From Hymenobacter sp. BT730 (GTDB lineage: Bacteria > Bacteroidota > Bacteroidia > Cytophagales > Hymenobacteraceae), in contig NZ_JAUOFB010000002.1 of the NCBI RefSeq assembly GCF_030542105.1, forward strand, positions 62,001 to 126,000: a stretch of 64,000 bases of DNA, read 5' to 3'. The stretch's first letter is position 1. Every line of letters starts with the position of its first letter. Of the stretch, positions 52,794 to 61,254 are shown one piece after another. A program made the translations under genes and the position numbers. Below the pieces are notes generated by a model. The model worked only from the letters and a program-made list of their open reading frames with translations, had not been told where the DNA came from and ran no database searches.

Positions 52794-55136
52794 CTAAAAC
52801 TTGAAATTATATGTCACCGAAGGAATGACCGGGAATAGAGAAACCTGTCGGGCCCGGTAGCCAACGGTCTGGCTTTTATCCTCATTCTTCACCTGGTCGA
52901 AATACACGAAATAGGGGTTGCGCCGGCTGTAAGCATTATAGACGCTGAACGTCAGGTCCGATTCCGGGAACCAGCGTGAGGGCTTCAACTTCCAGACCAC
53001 GCCCAGGTCGAGGCGGTGGTAGGGGGCCAGGCGGTAGCCGTTGCGGTTAGGGTACACCGGCACTGCGGCCGCATCGGATCCATATATATCCTGAAAAACA
53101 AAGCGCGCTAAAGGCAGGGTGGTCGGGTTGCCAGAGCTGAAGGTCAGCGCCCCCGTCAGGTTTACGCGCTTGGAAAGCTGGTGCAGGCCTACCACCGTCA
53201 GGTTGTGGCGCCGGTCGTAAGTAGGGTAAAACAGCTCACCGTTATTGATGCCCGAAGTGCCGCGCTGGGCCGTGAAGCGGCGCTTGGTCCAGGCCAGGGT
53301 GTAGCCAATCCAGCCGGTGGTGCGGCCGCTTTTCTTTTCCAGATACACCTCATTACCGTAGGCGTAGCCCTTGCCAAACAGAAACTCCGCATCCAGCTCA
53401 GGGTTTACAAACAGCTGAGCTCCGTCGCGGAAATCCACCTGGTTACGGGACCATTTGTAATACACTTCATTGGATAGCAGATACGTGCCGCCACCAAACA
53501 AGAAGCTAAGCCCGGCAGACACCTGCTGGCTGCGCTGCGGCTTTACCGATAGCCGCGACGGATACCATATATCCGTGGGCAGGGAGGCGCCCGAGTTGGT
53601 AACCAGATGCAGGTACTGATACATCAGCGCGTAGCTGCCTTTCAGGGTGAGCTTAGGCGAAATGGTATAGCGAGCCGAAAGGCGCGGCTCCAGTCCTCCG
53701 TACGTATCCGCGTCGCTCTGGAAACCCGTTAGGCGCAGTCCATATTCCAACTGCCACCGGTCGGAGGCTCGAAAGTTATCCGTGGCGTAGAGCCCGGCTT
53801 CCTGACCCTGGTAGGTCACATCCTGCCCAAAATTCAGGCGACCATCAGTGGAGCCGGCTTTCAGGCGGCCCACGCCAAAGTGGTGCTGCGTGCCCATGGC
53901 TCCAAAGCGGATGGTGTGGCGCTCGGAAGGCGTGTATTCAAAATCCGTTTTCAGGGTGTAGTCCTGAATAGTGGAGGCCAGATTGAAGCTGAACTGGTCC
54001 AGCTTGTTGGTGATGCTGTATTGGTAGTGGGTAAAAGAGGCCGTAGCGTTGGCGTACAACCGCTTGTTGAACACGTGGTTCCAGCGGGCCGCGCCCACGC
54101 CATTGCCCCAGTTAAAATTGAAATTGAAGCCGTTGGTGGAGTTAAAGCCAAACCGGTCCTGCCCGTAATAGCCCGTCAGATATACCCGGTCTTTCTCGCC
54201 CAGTGTGTAGTTGGCTTTGGCGTTGAAATCGTAGAAATAATAATCGGGAATGGGGTTGAAGTCGGGGTCGCCCTCGTTGACTTTGTTGATCTGGCGGGTG
54301 AAGATATCGAAGTAGGTGCGCCGACCGGAGAGCAGAAACGCACCTTTGTTCTTCACGATGGGCGCTTCTACCGTCAGCCGCGAAGATATCAGGCCCAGCC
54401 CGCCCGTTACGCTGGGCTTCTGCTGATTGCCCTCACGCAGCTTTACATCCACCACCGAGGACAGCCGCCCGCCGTACTGCGCCGGGAAACCGCCCTTATA
54501 TAGGTCTACACTCTGTACAGCATCAGAATTAAACACCGAAAACAGCCCAAACAGGTGGTTCGGGTTGTACACCACCGCATCGTCCAGCAGGACCAGGTTT
54601 TGGTCGGCGGAGCCGCCGCGCACAAACAGCCCTGAGGTGCCCTCGCCGCCATTCTGCACGCCCGGTTTCAACTGCAGGGTTTTCAGGATATCCACCTCAC
54701 CAAACAACGCTGGCAAGAGCTTGGCTTCCTTGGCCGTGAGACGCTCTACGCTCATCTGGGTGGTTTGCAGCTTTTGCTCCAGCGTGCCCGATGACTCTAC
54801 CACCACTTCACCCAACTCGTTGCCAGCCAGGGTCAGCTGCAAATTCAGCTGCTGATCGGCCCGCAGATTCACGGTGCGCGTCAGGGTTTGGTAGCCGATA
54901 AACGAAATCACCAGCTCATGACGGCCGGCCGGAAGGATCAGCACATACTTGCCATTTGCATCAGCCGTTACGCCGGTGTTAAGCGCCGGCACCGCTACCG
55001 AGGCACCAGGCAACGTTTCCGCATTGCTCAGCACCCGCCCCTGCAGGGTATAAGTGCGTTGCTGGGCCAGAACAAAACAGGGAAGCAGCCAAACTCCGAG
55101 GGCTAATAATAGAAATCGAAACACGGAAACAGGCAT
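52794..55136 (-). CDS. TonB-dependent receptor with carboxypeptidase-regulatory-like domain
   Basis: Outer-membrane receptor of 780 residues. Signal peptide (MPVSVFRFLLLALGVWLLPC), an N-terminal CarboxypepD_reg-like beta-sandwich (GRVLSNAETLPGASVAVPAL to about 95), a plug domain (VDILKTLQLKPGVQNGGEGTSGLFVRGGS), and a 22-strand barrel that ends in aromatic-rich VIPSVTYNFKF. It takes up a ligand using TonB energy. Paired with the DUF4249 lipoprotein it forms a two-part import unit. The ligand is unknown. The promoter box TACCTTTG is at 55165-55172. Confidence 0.94.
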   Translation of the reverse strand: MPVSVFRFLLLALGVWLLPCFVLAQQRTYTLQGRVLSNAETLPGASVAVPALNTGVTADANGKYVLILPAGRHELVISFIGYQTLTRTVNLRADQQLNLQLTLAGNELGEVVVESSGTLEQKLQTTQMSVERLTAKEAKLLPALFGEVDILKTLQLKPGVQNGGEGTSGLFVRGGSADQNLVLLDDAVVYNPNHLFGLFSVFNSDAVQSVDLYKGGFPAQYGGRLSSVVDVKLREGNQQKPSVTGGLGLISSRLTVEAPIVKNKGAFLLSGRRTYFDIFTRQINKVNEGDPDFNPIPDYYFYDFNAKANYTLGEKDRVYLTGYYGQDRFGFNSTNGFNFNFNWGNGVGAARWNHVFNKRLYANATASFTHYQYSITNKLDQFSFNLASTIQDYTLKTDFEYTPSERHTIRFGAMGTQHHFGVGRLKAGSTDGRLNFGQDVTYQGQEAGLYATDNFRASDRWQLEYGLRLTGFQSDADTYGGLEPRLSARYTISPKLTLKGSYALMYQYLHLVTNSGASLPTDIWYPSRLSVKPQRSQQVSAGLSFLFGGGTYLLSNEVYYKWSRNQVDFRDGAQLFVNPELDAEFLFGKGYAYGNEVYLEKKSGRTTGWIGYTLAWTKRRFTAQRGTSGINNGELFYPTYDRRHNLTVVGLHQLSKRVNLTGALTFSSGNPTTLPLARFVFQDIYGSDAAAVPVYPNRNGYRLAPYHRLDLGVVWKLKPSRWFPESDLTFSVYNAYSRRNPYFVYFDQVKNEDKSQTVGYRARQVSLFPVIPSVTYNFKF

Positions 55137-55164
55137 CAGCAGCACGGGATATCACAAATCAAGG

Positions 55165-55172
55165 CAAAGGTA
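55165..55172 (-). promoter_or_regulatory. -7 box for the TonB receptor gene
   Basis: The minus strand reads TACCTTTG, a perfect match, 28 bp before the ATG at 55136. Confidence 0.55.
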
Positions 55173-55237
55173 GCCCAAAGCCTTTATCTGCGGTAGTTTT
55201 CAGTGTAAGGCTACCAACGCCCGAATGTTTCCAACAA

Positions 55238-55271
55238 TTAGCTGGCCTGCATATTTAGCTGGCCTGCATAT
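55238..55271. repeat. Tandem 17-bp duplication at the 3' end of the thioredoxin gene
   Basis: TTAGCTGGCCTGCATAT occurs twice in direct succession (55238-55254 and 55255-55271). The second copy contains the stop codon and last codons of the thioredoxin gene; the first is its exact duplicate just beyond. Confidence 0.85.
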
Positions 55272-55569
55272 AAGGCTGCACTACCTGCGCCAGTTGCTGC
55301 GCGGGTACAACGCCGGCCTGGCGCCACACCGGCTGGCCTTTATGAAAAAGAATGAGGGTGGGAATGCTCTGCACGCGGAACTGCTGCGCGGCGGCCTGGT
55401 TACGGTCTACGTCTATTTTTATCACCTTCAGCTTGCCCTGGTGCTGGGCCGCTACCTGCTGCAGAATAGGCGCCATGGTTTTGCAGGGGCCGCACCAGTC
55501 TGCATAAAAATCAACCAGCACCGGCATTCCGGGACTGTTGATGAGTTCGGAAAAAGATTTCTTAGGCAT
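55255..55569 (-). CDS. trxA: Thioredoxin
   Basis: Small redox protein of 104 residues with the active-site WCGPC at Cys26 and Cys29 (VLVDFYADWCGPCKTMAPIL), the cis-Pro region VQSIPTLILFHKG, and normal thioredoxin length. It reduces protein disulfides and, with thioredoxin reductase, feeds ribonucleotide reductase. The start is the ATG at 55569 (MPKKSF). It has no signal peptide, so it is cytoplasmic. Its last 17 bases are tandemly duplicated. The gene-symbol choice is by convention; several trx genes may exist. Confidence 0.93.
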   Translation of the reverse strand: MPKKSFSELINSPGMPVLVDFYADWCGPCKTMAPILQQVAAQHQGKLKVIKIDVDRNQAAAQQFRVQSIPTLILFHKGQPVWRQAGVVPAQQLAQVVQPYMQAS

Positions 55570-55630
55570 GGCAGCAACTGCTTTTAAAGAATGAAAAGTG
55601 TCTGCGCCGCAGTAGGCGACCGGCACAAAA

Positions 55631-55664
55631 AAAGCGTCCGGAGCAGCATGGCTCCGGACGCTTT
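55631..55664 (-). terminator. Terminator of the secreted hypothetical gene
   Basis: AAAGCGTCCGGAGC (55631-55644) pairs with GCTCCGGACGCTTT (55651-55664); on the minus strand it is followed by a run of seven T. It lies 20 bp past the stop codon at 55685. Confidence 0.9.
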
Positions 55665-55684
55665 ATACGTGAATTCTGAGAAAT

Positions 55685-56134
55685 CTAACGACCCTTCTTC
55701 TCAATAACAGTTACATCATTCGAGGTAGTGGGGAACTCAAAGCGGCCACCTACCACGCGCTTACCAGCAACCTGACACTCCCAGGTATAGCGGCCGGGAG
55801 TAGTGCGGGCAGCTTCATTGGCCTCCGACTTGAAGTAATCACCATTGGTAGGATCGGCGGGGTACATGACGTCCACACCATTCTGGCCTTTTTCAATGTC
55901 CTTCACCAGAATGTACTGCTTGCCATCCTCGTTGGTTACCACAAACTTGGCGGTGTAAGTGCCCAACTGGCCGTATTTATCCATCACGCCCAGCTTAATG
56001 TAGGCGTCCGTCGATACCATCCAGGTCTGGGCCTGAGCAGTGGTAGCGCGGAAAGCCAGCAGCAGCAGCAGCAAGCCGGCAACGCGCAGCACACGGTTTA
56101 GTTGAGGTAAAATGTTGCGGGTAGAAGTTTGCAT
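55685..56134 (-). CDS. Small secreted protein of unknown function
   Basis: From the ATG at 56134 the product has 149 residues with a signal peptide (VLRVAGLLLLLLAFRATTAQA) preceded by a short basic region. The mature part (TWMVSTDAYIKLGVMDKYGQLGTYTAKFVVTN) is beta-rich with one Cys near GRYTWECQVAGKRVVGGRFEFP. I do not recognise the family. The frame extends 40 codons upstream of this ATG but those would hide the signal peptide. It is transcribed alone and has a strong terminator. Confidence 0.75.
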   Translation of the reverse strand: MQTSTRNILPQLNRVLRVAGLLLLLLAFRATTAQAQTWMVSTDAYIKLGVMDKYGQLGTYTAKFVVTNEDGKQYILVKDIEKGQNGVDVMYPADPTNGDYFKSEANEAARTTPGRYTWECQVAGKRVVGGRFEFPTTSNDVTVIEKKGR

Positions 56135-56562
56135 GGTGTGAACAGATAAGAGTGTGACGAATGGAAGGGGGCTGGAGCAGAGAAGATAAACTAGGCTAAA
56201 TAACGGGGTTGCTACAAGGATATATACTCTGGCCAACCAAATATAAAAAGGCAACTCAGTAATTCACAATGATTTCAATGGAATTTTTTTGACATGCTAT
56301 TAAATCTGTAATATCTGCTATCAGTCTGGTAATCTGCTCTCAGTCTATGGATTTGATGATAAAGCGACAAAATAACGGGAGTATAGATGCACGAACAGGT
56401 TAGCATTTTTTGTCTGATTTTTAAGATAGTCCAACTTCTATGTGTGGGGTGTGCTGGTAAGCCTGAGTTGCAGGTATAGAATTTCGAACATGTTTGTGCC
56501 CCCGCTTTCCGGAAGTCGTTGTAGCTTCGTTGCTTAAAGCCTTATTGGCAAGTCAACCCCAC
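56135..56562. other. AT-rich divergent spacer of about 430 bp
   Basis: No gene or structured RNA is recognised. It contains a partial direct repeat: TCTGCTATCAGTCT (56314-56327) and TCTGCTCTCAGTCT (56333-56346), 19 bp apart with one change. It must carry the promoters of two divergent genes; a TAGCTTCG box at 56522-56529 may serve the rightward one. Confidence 0.5.
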
Positions 56563-57621
56563 ATGAGCCGTTCTTTCGTGCCCTTTGCGCAACTGCGCCG
56601 GCAGCCCACTATTGTAGTGGATAGCGTAGGCTCAGGGGCTGTACTCACGTTGGCACACTGGCGCGGCGCTGCTACACCGGAGGCACTGCGTGATGATACC
56701 AGCGCAGGCTCTGTACTTCGGGCGCTACGCGCCCCGGAAACTGTAGGCTTGGCTACCGCAGCCGTTACGGCCAATCATTTTGATGTGGACGGGTTTGTGG
56801 GTGTGTGGGCACTGCTGCATCCTGAGTTGGCTCTCCGGCACGACTCCTTACTACGGCTGGTGGCCACCCTGGGTGACTTCCGCGAAATGCACTGGCAACA
56901 CCCGCTGGCCGACCACGCCCTGCAACTGGTATGCTGGCTGAATGCTGAGGAAAAGGTCCGGTTTTATGAGCCTTTTGGAGCCCCGTCTCGCCGTAAGCGG
57001 GAAGATGAAGCCTCCGCGGAAAAATTTGAGTGGTTTTTGCCCCGTTTTGCGCAAATGCTGGAAAACCCCGAAGCGGGCCGCGCAGCTTGGGAGCCGGAAT
57101 ACACACGGGTGAAACAGGCTATAGCTAGGATGGAAAGCCTGAGTACTTCCTGTTCGCGCTACCCGGGTATTGGCCTGACGGTGGTGCGCACGCCAGAGCC
57201 GCTGCCATACTATGCTCTATTCGGGCCCACGGCTGGTACGGATATGGTGCTAAGTATATATGACGGGCAGCGCTACGAACTCGAATACAAATACACCACC
57301 TGGATTGACCTTGAAAGCCGCCCTACACTGCCGCGCCTGCGGCTGGATGCGCTGGCCGAGCGCCTCAATGCCCAGGAAACTGCCCCGCGCCGCTGGACCT
57401 TCGACGGCATCACCGATACTGGCCCGCTCCTGCGCCTGAGCGGGAAAGAACTCAGCAAAGCCCAGCGCTACGCCGACCCCGATCAGCGGCCTATTTATCC
57501 CTCGTCTATCGCGCCGGAGCAGATGGAACAAGAAGTAGTAGCGTTTTTTGAGCAGCGTTACGCGGGCATCGAGCCCAAAAAGTATTGGACCTGGGCTGAA
57601 ATTCGGGCAGTAGGAGGGTAG
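56563..57621 (+). CDS. DUF6687-like protein
   Basis: Cytoplasmic protein of 352 residues with no membrane helix. Its start FVPFAQLRRQPTIVVDSVGSGAVLTLAHWRG, the block VTANHFDVDGFVGVWALLHPE and the C-terminal EQMEQEVVAFFEQRY agree with my memory of the DUF6687 family; the HFDVDG motif with conserved His and Asp suggests a metal- or phosphate-binding site as in DHH-type enzymes, though that is a guess. The ATG at 56563 (MSRSF) is preferred to a TTG 69 bp upstream. It converges on sbcC with an 18-bp gap. Confidence 0.7.
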   Translation: MSRSFVPFAQLRRQPTIVVDSVGSGAVLTLAHWRGAATPEALRDDTSAGSVLRALRAPETVGLATAAVTANHFDVDGFVGVWALLHPELALRHDSLLRLVATLGDFREMHWQHPLADHALQLVCWLNAEEKVRFYEPFGAPSRRKREDEASAEKFEWFLPRFAQMLENPEAGRAAWEPEYTRVKQAIARMESLSTSCSRYPGIGLTVVRTPEPLPYYALFGPTAGTDMVLSIYDGQRYELEYKYTTWIDLESRPTLPRLRLDALAERLNAQETAPRRWTFDGITDTGPLLRLSGKELSKAQRYADPDQRPIYPSSIAPEQMEQEVVAFFEQRYAGIEPKKYWTWAEIRAVGG

Positions 57622-57639
57622 TACCGTTGTAGCCTGCTG

Positions 57640-60600
57640 CTAGACCTCTTCGCCAAAACCCAATACCTGAATAGAGCTAAATCCACCTGCCCCTTTTCGA
57701 ATGTTAATCTGAGTGGTTACCCGCTCCTTGAGGGCTTCCACGTGGGAGATAATACCGATGGTTTTGCCGGTGCCCTGTAGCATTTCCAGGGCTGAAAGGG
57801 CCACATCCAGCGTGTCGGGGTCCAGGGTGCCAAAGCCTTCGTCAATGAACAGCGTGTCAATCTGGGTGCGGCGCCCCGCCAGCTCCGAGAGGCCCAGTGC
57901 CAGCGCCAGACTCACCAGGAAACTCTCTCCCCCCGACAGTGAGTTCATGGAACGCACGCTGCCCGCTTGGTATTCATCCTGAATCAGTAAATCCAGATGT
58001 TGCTCCGGGTTGCGCATAATGCGGTACCGGTCGGTAAAGCGGTGCAGGTGTCGGTTGGCCAGGTCGATAAGCCGCGCCAGGGTAAGGCCCTGGGCAAACT
58101 CGCTGAACTTCTTGCCATCGGCTGAGCCGATAAGTTCAGCCAGCTGCCGCCAGCGGCGGGCTTCCTGCTGCTGCTTTTCCAACTGCTCGGCTAAGGCAGC
58201 ATGGCGTTCCAGGCCCGCCTGGTGGCTGCCCAGCCGTTCCTGGCGCTGGCCTAACTGCTGATTTAAAGATGCAAGCTGTTGGTTATGGGCAATTAGCTGT
58301 TGGTCGAGGAGCTCAGGCGCCTCCTGGGTGAGGGCGCGGGCTTCTTCCTGCTGCAATTGCTGCGCGGTTTCCTGGGCGTTTTGCTCGGCCAGCGCTACGG
58401 CCTGCTCGTGGCGGCGAAGCTGTGCCTGCAGGCTGGCAGCTTCTGGCTCTGGCAGGAGTAAGGGAAGCAAAGCCGTGGGCTCAGGGGAGAGGCCAGCGGC
58501 AGTAAGGCTGGCGGTGAGGGCCGCGAGGCGCTCCGCGTGGGCCTGCTGTTGCTGCTGCACGTCTAATTCCCGCTGCCGGCGCTTGTCCAGAGCCACGGTC
58601 AGGGCGGTTTCGTGCTGCTGAAACTGCTGCTCTGCCTGCTGGCGGTGCTGGTCGGTGGTGCGCAGGGTTTCTTCCAATTGCTGGCGCACCCGGGCTACAT
58701 CTTTTTCGGGCAGCAGTTCGAAGCGTTGCTGCTCCTGGCGCTGAATGGCTTCGTGGTCCTGCTGCAGCGTTTCGCGGCGCTGATTTAGCTCCTGCTGCAA
58801 GGCTTCGCGCCGTTGTTCGGCAGCGGCCGCGCGTTCTTTTATCACGCAGAGCTGCCGCTCCAGTTCTTCCAGTTGGTGCTGCTTCTGCCGGAAGTCAGCT
58901 CCCGCATTTTCAAGGTTGCGCACCAACGCAGGGCCATTTTCGCCGGAAAATTCCAGCCCAAAAGAGGTCAATAGACTGGTAATGATTTCCCTGATCTTGG
59001 GCGCCTGCTCCCGGTAATCACTCAGGCGCAGCGACAGATGCTCCAGCTCGGTGCCCAGCTGCTGTAGCTGTTGCTGCGCGTTCTGCAGGTCGGCCTGCGC
59101 TTTGGTTTGAGTTAGCAGCGCCTGTTGCTGCTGCTGTTCCAAAGCGCGCAGTTCCTGCACCAGGCCGCGTATGGTGGCCGGAATGCCGCTTTCTTCTTCT
59201 TCAGATAGCCACCGCACAATGGTAGTTTCCGCCGGAGCCGGGGCTGCATCGGATTCCAGCAACCCACTGATGGAAGTCAGGCGGTTAATGCGGCCTTTTA
59301 GATCCACCGTCTGCTGGGTCAGCTCCTGCTCCCGCAGGCGGTCCTGCTGCACCGAATCGTGACTTACTCCCAGCAGGCCCGCCGTAAAGGGGTGCTCCTT
59401 GGCCCCGCACAAGGGGCAGGGCTCACCGGGACTCAGCTGCTGGCGGGCTTCTTCATGGGTTAAAATAAGCTGGTGGGCCTGCGTAAGGCGGCGCAAATCC
59501 TGCAGGCTGCTTTCCAGGGCCTGTTCCTCGCGGTGCAGCCGGGCTACGTGGTGCGCCAGCTGGTGCCGCCAGTCGTCGCGGGCAGTGGTGGCCGCGGTGT
59601 ATTGAGTGGCCGCTGCACTTAGCTGGGTTTCTACTTCCTGCAAAAGCTGCGCGCTGCTGGCCTGGGTGGCCGTAGCCATGGCTAATTGCTGCCGCCGTGT
59701 TTTGACATTTTGCTCCAGCTCGGCTATTTCTGCCTGCACGTGCTGCCAGTCCTGCAGGTAGCCACTGAGCGGCGCCAAGGCTTCGGAGGCACCGCTTAGC
59801 ACGGCGTGGCGCGTCAGCCACTCACTTAATTCGTGGGCCTGGTGCTGTTGCTGCTTGGTTTGGTCGGCGGCCTGGGAGGCCTCGCGGTTCTGCTCTTTCC
59901 ACTGAGCATTGCGCTCCTGATATTCCTGCTTGCCTTTTTCCAGGCGCTGCCGGGCTTCGGAGAGCAGTAAATCCAGCTGCTCGGCGGCGCGCAGCTTAGG
60001 TTCCTGCTGTTCCCGGGTGGCAGTAGCTTGTTCGTGCGCTTGGCGGGCAGCAGTGCGTGCGGTTTCGGCAGCCCAGCGTTGCTGTTCCAGCTGCGGCAGT
60101 TGCTCCTGTAGTTGCTCTGCCTCCCGGCGCAGGCGCGCCAGCTGTTCTTCCGCCTGGCGGAGCAGCGCGTAATCGGTGGCGAAAGGGGCCGCCTGCTGGT
60201 GCAGGGCCAGCCGTTGCCGCAGCGGAGCCAGCGTTTCGGCTTGTGTTATCAGTTGTTGCTGCTGCTGCTGAGTGGTTTGCAGCTTCTGGCGTAACTCCTG
60301 CATACGCTGATGCCACTGCCGGGCCTCGCGGAGCTGCTCCTGGGCCGCAGTAGTAGCGCTTAGCTGGGTGGTAAGCTCCTGAATCTCCGCTTCCAGAGAC
60401 GCTACTTCTTCCGGGGGGAGTAGCACCAGGCCCGTGAGGCCAGCGCGGAGCTGCTCCACCTGTTGGGTTTCCTGCTTGGCCCGCTCAAAAGCAGCCCGCG
60501 AGATGTCGGAGTACTTTCGGGTGTCGGTAATTTTTTCCAGCAGCTGGGCCCGCTCCCCGGCCGGGGCTTTCAGAAAGCGGGTAAAGTCGCCCTGGGCCAG

Positions 60601-61071
60601 CAGCACGGAGCGCAGAAACTGCTTGTACTCCAGGCCGCTTAGCTCGGCTACTTTGGCAGGAACCTTTGATTTATAGGTTTCCAGAAAAGGCCAGGTTTCG
60701 GTGCCGTCTTCGGCTACTTTCCGCTCGCTGAGCTCCATTTTGGAGTCCTGCAGGTTGCCTTCCGGCTTGCGGCGGGCGCGGTACTGGCCCCACTTGGAGC
60801 GGTAGTGCTGGCCGTTTACTTCAAACTCCACTTCGGCCCAGCTTTCCCCGGTGCCGTGGCTCATCACGTGCTCCGGGCCGCTGGTTTCGTGGCGGGGTAT
60901 CTGGCCGTAGAGGGCCAGGGTAATGGCATCCAGAATGGTGGTTTTGCCCGCACCCGTGGGGCCGGTAATAGCAAACAGGCCCGCATCAACCAGCGGCGTC
61001 TGGCTGAAATCCACGGTGTGCTCCCCGCGCAGGGAGTTCAGATTGCAAAAACGGACGCGGAGAATCTTCAT
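57640..61071 (-). CDS. sbcC: Exonuclease subunit SbcC
   Basis: SMC-like ATPase of 1143 residues. N-terminal half-ATPase with FAITGPTGAGKTTILDAITLALYG (Walker A), two very long Gln/Glu-rich coiled coils, a central zinc hook GEPCPLCGAKEHPF, and a C-terminal half-ATPase with NSLSGGESFLVSLALALGLSELAG (signature) and DTLFIDEGFGTLDPDTLD (Walker B). With SbcD it cuts DNA hairpins and processes ends. No sbcD lies on either side, which is unusual because the two are generally adjacent. The start is the ATG at 61071 (MKILRVRFCNLNSLRG), the conserved N-terminus. Confidence 0.94.
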   Translation of the reverse strand: MKILRVRFCNLNSLRGEHTVDFSQTPLVDAGLFAITGPTGAGKTTILDAITLALYGQIPRHETSGPEHVMSHGTGESWAEVEFEVNGQHYRSKWGQYRARRKPEGNLQDSKMELSERKVAEDGTETWPFLETYKSKVPAKVAELSGLEYKQFLRSVLLAQGDFTRFLKAPAGERAQLLEKITDTRKYSDISRAAFERAKQETQQVEQLRAGLTGLVLLPPEEVASLEAEIQELTTQLSATTAAQEQLREARQWHQRMQELRQKLQTTQQQQQQLITQAETLAPLRQRLALHQQAAPFATDYALLRQAEEQLARLRREAEQLQEQLPQLEQQRWAAETARTAARQAHEQATATREQQEPKLRAAEQLDLLLSEARQRLEKGKQEYQERNAQWKEQNREASQAADQTKQQQHQAHELSEWLTRHAVLSGASEALAPLSGYLQDWQHVQAEIAELEQNVKTRRQQLAMATATQASSAQLLQEVETQLSAAATQYTAATTARDDWRHQLAHHVARLHREEQALESSLQDLRRLTQAHQLILTHEEARQQLSPGEPCPLCGAKEHPFTAGLLGVSHDSVQQDRLREQELTQQTVDLKGRINRLTSISGLLESDAAPAPAETTIVRWLSEEEESGIPATIRGLVQELRALEQQQQQALLTQTKAQADLQNAQQQLQQLGTELEHLSLRLSDYREQAPKIREIITSLLTSFGLEFSGENGPALVRNLENAGADFRQKQHQLEELERQLCVIKERAAAAEQRREALQQELNQRRETLQQDHEAIQRQEQQRFELLPEKDVARVRQQLEETLRTTDQHRQQAEQQFQQHETALTVALDKRRQRELDVQQQQQAHAERLAALTASLTAAGLSPEPTALLPLLLPEPEAASLQAQLRRHEQAVALAEQNAQETAQQLQQEEARALTQEAPELLDQQLIAHNQQLASLNQQLGQRQERLGSHQAGLERHAALAEQLEKQQQEARRWRQLAELIGSADGKKFSEFAQGLTLARLIDLANRHLHRFTDRYRIMRNPEQHLDLLIQDEYQAGSVRSMNSLSGGESFLVSLALALGLSELAGRRTQIDTLFIDEGFGTLDPDTLDVALSALEMLQGTGKTIGIISHVEALKERVTTQINIRKGAGGFSSIQVLGFGEEV

Positions 61072-61254
61072 AGGGCAAACCAGCCAGGGGAGGAGCCGGG
61101 GAAAAGCAAAAGAGAATGGCAAAAACCGGCCTATAAGCGGCCGGGCACACAGCACACGAAGTTACGCCGAAGCGGGCGTTCCTGCGCCCTGTTGAAGAAG
61201 AATAAGCAAACAGCCCATTCACCTCCCTATATTCCCAGCCTCAAAGCCCCTTGC

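Noticed and set aside
60805..61254. N-terminal extension of the GH92 open frame by 150 codons
   Set aside because: It runs antisense over the sbcC start; the signal peptide at 61255 fixes the start.
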